Shown here: piece after piece, positions 47,501 through 57,300 of the stretch
How positions within the stretch are numbered: the stretch's first letter is position 1
How the letters are laid out: each line of letters starts with the position of its first letter
Source: Ostrinia nubilalis
Taxonomy: Eukaryota > Arthropoda > Insecta > Lepidoptera > Crambidae
NCBI RefSeq assembly: GCF_963855985.1
Contig: NC_087112.1
Location: forward strand, 5,520,501 to 5,584,500
Length of the DNA: 64,000 nucleotides
Reading direction: 5' to 3'
Position numbers and translations under genes: made by a program
Notes under the pieces: model-generated
Told to the model about the DNA's origin: nothing
Seen by the model: only the letters and a program-made list of their open reading frames with translations
Database searches by the model: none

Positions 47501-50500
47501 AGCTTTAAGGGCGCATAAGAATATCACGTCAAACATCTAGGCATGCGAAGCCAATCGGTAAAGGTATATTCGATAAATGGATTGGATTTCGAAGGAAAAT
47601 AGGAAGGAATAAATGACAGATGAAAAATAGACCAAAGTTCCCATCAAATACAAAAAATGTTAGTCTGCTGAATCGTAGATTGAAGTTAGTCTGTAAAATA
47701 GACAGGCGTTTTTATTTTAGCTCACCCCTGGATTAATTTAGATGTTAAGGTAAAAAACAAAACTTATAAACTGAAGAAATAGGAAAAGGGCGTTAGGCAA
47801 CTTGGCCAAGATTCCTTTGGCTGAATTGTCATTTCGGTCATTAAGTTACGTTTCTTACAGCTTAAAAACCAATCAAAGAAAGTTGCATGGTAAATAGAAG
47901 ATAAATAACTTTAGTAAAAGAAAGAGGCAAAATCTTTACCTGATAACACCCGATGAGATACGCCGCATTGAGCCTGAGGGTTTCATTGTTGCTCGTGTAG
48001 TAAACGATTTTCTTCTTCGGGTTTTTCTCCAACTCCTCGTTGAGCTTCTTGCAGAATTGATACAAATGGCACAGGTGATAAGGTCCAAAGTCGAAGTAGA
48101 AGTTCTCGTAGACGATGTCATCCTCGATGTGGAAATACTTGCTGTTCCGCGTAGGCTTCGGTTTGTACCCGGTCTTGAGCGTCGCGAAGTAAAGTCTGTC
48201 TGGGAAAAACGAAACCATTATTTGAGTGGTCTATATGGATGATGTTATAATGTTATTTGAGAGTGTAACAGGACATAATTATTATTTAAAAAATATCTTA
48301 TTATTGTAACAGGACATTTGAACTTTGAAGCAACTTCATTCTAAAGAGAAGTTCAGACTAGCATAAAAACTTACAGAAGTTGACCTCCGTAAGCTGTTTA
48401 CCACCATGCAAATGATGATGAAAGCTTGCGGAAGTAAACTTCTGCGAATTTTATTGCTAGTCTAAACGTTGCTTATGACCCATTTGCTTGTCAAATAAGG
48501 AAATGTTGGTATGAAGGGTATATCAAGGTATTATTATCGCAGTCGACATAAAATAAAAAAAACTCTTAAACACTAAAAAGACGACACCTAAATAATTCCG
48601 AAATTGGTTAATTTATAGAAACCATTAAAAGTTTTAAGGATGTTTGAGTTTTGTTAGCAAATACTCAGAATTCACCATGACCTCGGGCAGCTCAGGAACG
48701 AGTAAATAACGAGCAGACATTACACAAGCTTTATAGCCAGATTTTTATTAGTGCCTACCACAATCGAACGGATGATTTGTGTGAAAATGTAAAGTGGACT
48801 CTTAACACGCACAACTTAAGAATAGCCTCATGAAAAATTAAAATAGCGAATTTATTTGCTTGAAACTAAATGATATGCATGAATAAAAAGCAGTGGGGTA
48901 GACGTGTACGTTATCGCATGACTGCCAGCAATATGCCGATGCATCGTCTAGACTTTTGGATACCCTCACATTTTAGGGGAAAACTTTATTTACCCTACTG
49001 CAGTTAATTGGGTCTGAAATCAATTTGGAGGGGTAGAATAACGTGTTGTTTTGATTGCTAGGGTGGATTTTCCGTTTTCGATTCAGTTTCTTAGTAACAA
49101 TAAGCTATGTGTCCAAAATTATTGACAAAGTAAAGTCCGAAAGTGATCTATCTTCGTTCAATGTCTTTAGATTTTCTAATTAATCTCGATGACCTGATCC
49201 AATGCTTCCGATTTAGCGTACGATTTCTATTTGTTACATAGTTGAGTACACATCAGCCATGTTGCAAACCTACACGAGCACACTCGCGTGGATTCCCCAC
49301 TTAAAAGTTATTTCTGTATTTCTGCCGGCGATAACTTCCGCGGATGACCCATGAAGTAATGGCTGGTGCACACAACCCTGAACTTTAAATGCCGTGTGCA
49401 CACAGTGCAGCACGGTAGTGCTTACGTCAAGTGGCTATAATTGTTGTACAGTTTCGTGCTTATATGAACATCTTGAGGATGGCACAAGGCATGGCAATCA
49501 GCGAAATACGCTCTAAGATGGCATCAACCAAAAGAGGATCAAATGACACATCTACCCCTAGAGCTGACTGATTAACACAATATTTTAGCAATATGGTTTT
49601 GTCTGTCACTTCCAGAGCGTTTACCTCCCAAAGATACAACTAACATAGCGAGTCATCCACGAGAAAAACGTGTTTGAGAATTGAAAAACATTTTCATTGA
49701 AGAAGTGCTACGATTACTCGCCACAGTTGTAAAAATAGCAGCACATCAAGCTTAACGTTGTTGCCTAACCTTATGAAGCTGTAATACGTGCCTTTTCGCA
49801 ACAAAAATGTATAGTCTGATTTGCCATCGACTTTATAAATTAAATTATCATGCATGAACGAAAGAACTGCCTTGAAAACAATACTATTGATCCAAACGTG
49901 TGCTTAAGAGTAATTTAGAGGTATTATTCAACAAGGTTCATATTCTGACACAGATATAACGTCCTTCGACTTCGAAACCATCCAACAATCCAGGCTACTC
50001 CGGAACGCTGTTTGCGAAGTTTTTGGTCTGTCACCGTCGCTCATGCTGGCATATCGCTTTGTGTGAGAGGGATAGCAACATCGAAACTTCGGATAACATT
50101 TTTCGGAGTAACCCCACAGTTCAAGCGAACGCCTACAAAGTACAAAGAACATCAAAATTGTAAGTCTTCCTAAGACGTAGGTACCAATTACCAAGGTTAT
50201 CACATGATTAGTAATCAGAAACAGGTGTGACAGTATTCGACACGGTTCGTCGACCTGTCCTGCGCTCAGCACTTGTCGCCAGTTGCGCAATGGACCATGC
50301 AGATCAGTTCACCTTCAGGGCACGCCCGCGATTGTTTCCATGTTTTTATCAAACGATGAGGCCCCTACAACTAATTCGACCTTGGTGACGGTGATCTGCC
50401 TTTATCCAATTTACTGCTGCATAGACCAATCAATCTGTTGTTTCGAGTTTTTTAAATGGGGACCGTATTCACAAACTTTTCAAGTCGAATATGCATCGTT

Positions 50501-53500
50501 TCAAAGGATACAAATCCAGAAAATATTCTTTAGAGTAATCTTTTAGAATTCTATTGCATTTATGTCTCAGAGAAAATAATTCACTTGTGGTCTCTTTCAT
50601 TACTTTTGTTTAATTAGCAATAATAAACAAATTACCTAAATCATTAGGCTCTTAGTATTCGAGACCAAGGGCGTAAACTAAAATGTTTAACAAGACCACA
50701 ATGGTAACCTTGTTAATGGGGTTTTAGTTCAATGGCACCCTAATGGCGTGGAATATGATATTTTAAGGGCACTTTCCACAACCAGTCTATATTCGACTGT
50801 ATTTTCGTCATCTCTCTTTTTATCCGACTGTGCCAGAAGGAGGGTTATTATTGTATGATACTTGAGAAAGAACATTAGTCCTGACACTGCTGGTACAAGC
50901 ATCCGCTTCTCCTCACTCGGTGATGAAGATGATACACCAGAATGGCATCTAAGAGAGCGGGTTTAATGATGAAGATAGAGGTAACATAGCCAGTTTGTTT
51001 GCTTTCTCGTTGTGGATAAAAAAAGATGATACGAAAATGACATCTACAGAGCAGATTTAAGTTTGAGACCCGTGTTTCTCTATTTTAATTGAAATGGAAC
51101 GCAAAAGTTTAAAATCTTGGTTTTAAGGACGTTTACAATAGACCCAACGGGTCAGCTCGCGCCCTTGGGCCGCACCTGGTTTGCATATTACGTAAGCAAG
51201 GTCGCGGACATAGCCACGCCTGCATGCACGAAGCCAGGTGAAATTGGAACCATTTCAGCACTGAACGATTCTTTGAGCTGGTAATTTCCGATAGCTAAGT
51301 GCCGGCCGTGAAGAAATTCGAAGGCAACTATCAATTTACCCGTAAGGAGGGTAAAGTGGAATGGGTGATCGAGTACTGTATCAAGGATGGGCGGAGTTGG
51401 TGTTTAGAAGGAAATATAAGGGTTAACCACTGAAATGCAGTAACAAACTTTTTGAAAGAGCCGTCCTGACATATCAGTGTATTTTAGGTGAAAAAATATT
51501 TTTTAAAGTCAAAGGAAAATGTTCGCAGGATTTTTCTATAAAAAAATCTTGTTTCGACCTTATACACACTACACACCTTTCGTTCGACACTCACGCATTA
51601 GACCAAAACATGATGTCATGTCCTTAGTTTCAATTAGATAATTTAATAAGACAAATTGTCTTGAATAACAGTCTCTTTTAATCAAAAATAAGATACTACA
51701 ACAAAGCTTGCATACAAAGTATGTCTAGACCAGACTATTTGCGTTAGATATTAGCGTTTCCCACACATATATTTGGCATTAGCATAAGCACAGGAAACCT
51801 AGTACCTATGATTTACGCGACGCGAGACGAATAAGAAATAAATATCGTGCATCCATTTTATTTATGGCTCATAAATCGGTGAAGCGCGATATTCGAGATT
51901 CATCCGATAAAGTATCCATCGGCAGACATATCGAATTTGGGAATACGCTCGCAAATGTTTTTATATCACAGTAAGGTTTTACGAGACGTACCTAAACTTA
52001 GGGTTATCATTTGGTCATTTCTACGTCTTTATCTATGCTTTTTGTAGCATTAAAAATATCCAAAATAAATTAACTTTGCTCTGGTCTATAATAAGTAGAT
52101 AGGTAGATTTTTACTCTCTGTCCGAAAATTCTTTTGGCGATTATCTTGTGATAAACCTACGTAATTAATAAATATTAAATTATTGTGCCAACAAAGAAAG
52201 TCCCGCTAGAAATACAAATAAAAATAATCATAAAATACAGGGTGTTTCCGTCTTTTGTTGGATTATCAACTTCGTTCCCCTAAGTATAGTTACTTATTAG
52301 TAATCTGTGGTATAGCTGTGTAATATTCCGTGTCTTACAACCATACCTATGCTATGGCTACGTCGGGCACTAAAATCAACACATAATGCGAAGCCTTAAA
52401 AGTGCCACACGTTTAACGTGTAACGGAGTGACGCAAACGGCGGGGGCTGTGTACACCCAGAAATGAGTATTCCCTGGCGACCACAAAGAAGGCACCACAC
52501 AGTAGACCTACACTCAGTTTTTCAGTTAAGATTTTTAGCTTGAGCGTGCATGCATTTTTCATATTGAGTTCAGAAAATTAGCACTTATTTCAATTCGATG
52601 AGGTGTCACAGTTTTCATCCTGATTGTCGTCGTCTGATTACTTGCATTTACTCCGAAAAAAATAACAAAGAACAAGAATTTTAACACCGACTTTGTTTTA
52701 ATATTTCTATAAGTAATGCTGTGATAAGTGGACGGACAAACAAAGTAGCCTTATTACAAAATAACCTTTAGATACGGATCCCTAGAATGTTTTCTTGTGA
52801 CAGTTTTCGGCTTCTCCTTAGCGTTAAATAAGTAGGTACCTACTGTACCACAATTCAATTGTATGAATTTAAAGCTTTAAAACATGAAACGGAATTCTTT
52901 ACGACTTGTAAATTTTCGCTTGCAAATACATATTGATTTTCCGTACTTCAGTTTTGTAGCACCTAGGCACGGCCTTAACTTGAACATTTCAATGTCGTTA
53001 CCGTGCTTTTTACGTATAATAAATATGCTAACGGTTATTGTTTATTGTTGTTACATCTGCGACGTGCGAGAAATAAGAATGCCTTAATATACATATAGGG
53101 TGTCTTCAATTAATTATTTATAAAGGTACTTAAATATTATTACGCAAACGTTATAAAACTTACGTTAATTTTGTCGCAAAATAGTACTTATCACAAATAA
53201 ATAAGATGCCAGGTTATTTATAACTTGATGATGAGTCGTCTTTACAAAATTCTAAAGTTTTAAGGGCGACAACCATTTTGTGTCGGTCGGAAACGACAAC
53301 AAAACAAAAAATAGTTAATCTAAGACTTAAGTGAAACCCAAAGCAATCTGAGTAAATCTTAGAAAAACCAACCGAATTGAGAACCTCCTCCCTTTGTAGC
53401 AGTCGGTTAAAAAAGTTTTACACGTATCATTGTATTGTAAACTTGTAATTTGTCTCTTGAAAAGCGAATCTTGCCTTTCATTGAATCCACCTACGCTGTC

Positions 53501-54266
53501 GTACGTTATTGAATGAATAAGAAATGTCAATGTAAAATGTTTATCAATGAACTGTATTTAATGGTCGCGTATTTAATAACGGTGTAATTATAGCTATTAA
53601 CCACAGCCTGTAGAGTAATTAAGTAATACATTAATTACCCATTGAATAAGGTTAACATTTGTGGTTTGGTTACTCTTCTTATCAGTGTTAATAAACCACA
53701 GGTAAAGATGTTTGTTTTTGTGTTTTCAAATAGGTTGTCTCTGGAACTTCTAAAGTAAATGTGTACCTTTATTCTATGAAATTTACTTGTATTTACTCTC
53801 GATTTTACGGGTCAAAGTGCAATATTATCAAAAAATGTAATGATAATGAAACTTTAGGGCTTCGAAAACCTTCATTGGATATTTTAATATCGTCGGCATA
53901 ACCGACTATGATTGTTCAAAAGGCGAACATAATGGCATTTTCGTCCAGTTAATATTTTTTTAATTGTCAATCAAACAAATAATAATAATATAATAATATA
54001 ATAATAATAATAAATATTTATTTCATTACCAGCGGAATTGCTTATAATTAATAATGATCGATGCCTCCTTTTAAGCTTAAAGAAGCCTGTGCCAGGAGAC
54101 ATCGCTCTTCCTTGGAATATAATGTGTGCGTAAATACAATTCAATAGGTACTTATACAAAAATAAAAGTAAGCACTAATACTACATAATATCAACTAGGT
54201 ATACTAAGTAACAAACAAAGTAAGGGGGATGGCGCGCGCGGAGTGAGTGAGTGTATGTGTGAGTGA

Positions 54267-54353
<87 letters not shown>

Positions 54354-57300
54354 TGTGTATGTGAGTGAGTGAGTGTATGTGTGAATGTGTACATGTGTGT
54401 TTTATTTTTATTTATATTTTATTAGTTTAGTTTAAGATTGTCTCAATGTCGTCATAAGATTTTGGCTTCAGCCATTTCATTAAAAGTTTCTTGCACTCGA
54501 AGTAATTTTTGTCATAAATATTAATCTCCTTATTAAGTAAGTTATAGAGATACACAGAACGCCTATCATATTGCTTTTTTGCAAAGAAGGTTTTAAATCT
54601 AGGAGCATGTGCAACAATATCTTTCCTCCTCCTATTGGTGAAGTCAGGGTTATAAGGCATGGATTTGTGCTTTCTCAAAACTGTATGAAGCACATACAAC
54701 TTCCTAACTGAAAGAAGGCCACTAATTTGATAAAGAATTTGTGTTGGAAATCTAATCTTTTTAAAATACATAACCTTAATTAGGCTACGTTGGGCCCGTT
54801 CTACATCAATGAAGCGGGTTTTAGCTGCACCACCCCATATTGGTACACAATATGTTAAGACAGACTGAACCAACGAAATATAGATCTCTGTGAAAAGATC
54901 TCTGTTTGAGCTCAGTAGATCAACAGCCGTTCCAGGCACCACATATCTCAAGGTCTTAAATATCCATGTCAGCTTCCTGACTCTTGAGATGACATGTTCT
55001 AGATGCGGATACCAAGACAGTCGCTGATCCACATAAACACCTAAGTATTTCGTCTGCTCGACCCTTTGAATTTTCGGGCAGCTGCAGTTCAGCCTATCAG
55101 CATCAACAGCATTGCAGTTGTGAATTTTTATGCTTAGATCGTCAGAAGGCTGTTTATTGCTGTAGATGCTATAACAGATATAGTTGGTTTTTGCGGTGTT
55201 TAATGTCAATAGATTATTACGTAACCACCTACTTATTAGTTCAAGTCCACTCTCAGCATTAGACTTAACAGCGTCCCAGGAATCAGCACTAAAAACCACG
55301 GCAGTGTCATCGGCGTATGAGAAGATATTGGCATGTTTTATGTTCATAGTGCAGAGATCGTTAATATAAACGAGAAAGAGTGTTGGCCCAAGTACACTCC
55401 CTTGTGGTACGCCGTACGACACAACAACATCTCCGCTAGTATAAGTGTCCAGTTTCACTCTCTGACGCCTATCAGACAGATAGTCCTTAAACAGATCAAG
55501 TGATGTTCCCTTTAGGCCAACAGCTTCCAACTTACGTACAAGTATGGGAATAGAGACAGTGTCAAACGCTTTTTGTAAATCAAGGAATACAGTTATGCAT
55601 TTCTTGTTATTATCTAGTTGCTCTACCACTAACGAACTCATTGCAGAAACTGCATCTTCAGTGGATTTTCCCGGTCTAAAGCCGTACTGACAAGAGGATA
55701 GGATGTTGTATTTGTTAAGGTAGTTAAGCAGTCTAGAGTTAAGTAATTTTTCTATAATCTTTGAAATAGCTGGCAAGACGGATATAGGTCTATAGTTAGT
55801 TACACTGTCTCTATTCCCAGCCTTGTAAACTGGAGTTATAATTGACTTTTTAAGTGAAGACGGGAAAATTCCCTTGTTAAAACAGAGGTTTGCAAAGTGG
55901 GTTATAATCGGTACAACATGAGACCTTATGTGTTTGAGAAAGTTAGTAGGAATATTGTCCCAGCCAGGTGCACTGCTTGACTTAAGCGACATCAGAATAC
56001 TACTAACCTCATCCTGATCTGTGTCCAATAGGACAAAAGAGTTAGGCTGACTTGGTAAGTCGCGTAAGTAAGTGTTCCGTTCATCATCAGACGTCTGCAC
56101 GCGTTTAGCCAACTGCTCACCAATATGCGCAAAAAAGTCGTTAACAAAATCTGCAGATGCAGTTGGAGATGATTTGACATTAATTAGTTCCGAATTATTA
56201 CTGTTACATTTGCTAGTGTGAGTGATATTTTTTATGTTCTTCCAAAGTAACTTGTTATTGTTTATAGATTTACTAAGTAATTCTCGTTCATATTGTCTTT
56301 TAAGTTTTTTGATAAGGTTGTTACAATAATTTCTGTATCTAATGTATGTTATTTTATGTATGTCGTTGTGTGGTTCGTCTTTTGTTTTTTTTTGCAGTTT
56401 GTTTCGGTTACGTATACAGCGAAGAATTCCAGGTGTGATCCATGGCTTAATATTACGTTGTTTTTTAGGTATCTTTTTAATAATTGTATTGTCCTTTATT
56501 GTCTCTGTTAATTTAAATATTAGGCCGTCAATCACTAAATTTGGATCGGTACAGTAAAGCAGTTCTGTGAGATTTTTAGATTTAAGGTCCTTTATGGCAG
56601 CCTCATAATTTATAATTGAAGTAGTTTTACTTGCAGTTTGGTGATTTTTAATTTTGCCTATAGTGAGAAAGGTCGTGTAATGATCAGTAATACTAGTCTG
56701 TAATACAGCTATAGTTGCACAGAAATTGGTTCTATCAATTTTTACCATAAAGTGGTCTAAGCAATTCTTTTCTCGTGTAGGTATTGTGTGACCAGCTAAT
56801 ATGCCGTAGACAGACAGCATATTCATGTAACTCATGCGGTTTTTTTGTTCATGTGGTGGTTCAATAGACTTAGATGCAATGTTAATATTGATGTCTCCCG
56901 CAATTATGATACATTTGCTAGAATTGATAGTCTCTAGATGAGCACCAAGAGAGTCTACAAAACCATCTGCATTAACATTAGAAGGCGATCGATAAATGCA
57001 CAATATAGTCTGATTTAATATTTGAAGCTGGAGACAGGACGCCTGAGCTAGTTGTATCTCAGTGACTTTATGCTTCAGGTTATTATTTATATAAACAACA
57101 ACACCGTCATTCTGGTTAAGTTGCGACTTCGTAAAAGTTAACCTTTGGACAAAACAAAAATGAACCTAAATTAGCACCTATTAATACGAATATCGAACTT
57201 TAAGTCGAGTGCTCATCTTGCAAAGTGCACAGTCTGTATCAGATCCTTACAATCTTACAAACTACATAAAGCAGGTACAGTTAAGTGTGAAATAGTTCGT

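Larger units (their letters stand above)
48200..53977. other. Cdc14 intron 1, part next to exon 2
   Basis: No host exon recognised. MITEs at 48351-48470 and 49993-50113; otherwise AT-rich unassigned sequence with only short family-less ORFs. Confidence 0.6.
53978..57165 (-). mobile_element. 5'-truncated jockey/CR1-group non-LTR retrotransposon
   Basis: A minus-strand LINE: the end of the endonuclease domain, a full reverse transcriptase, and a 3' untranslated part containing a CA/TG microsatellite and ending in TTATTATTA-type repeats near 53978-54013. The coding frame runs upstream of 57003 without a stop to about 57150 ([19 protein letters not shown]) and then is lost, so most of the endonuclease is missing. 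It lies in intron 1 in the same sense as Cdc14. Confidence 0.88.

Noticed and set aside
54191..54394. Minus-strand ORF of repeated Thr-His
   Set aside because: Translation of a CA/TG microsatellite.
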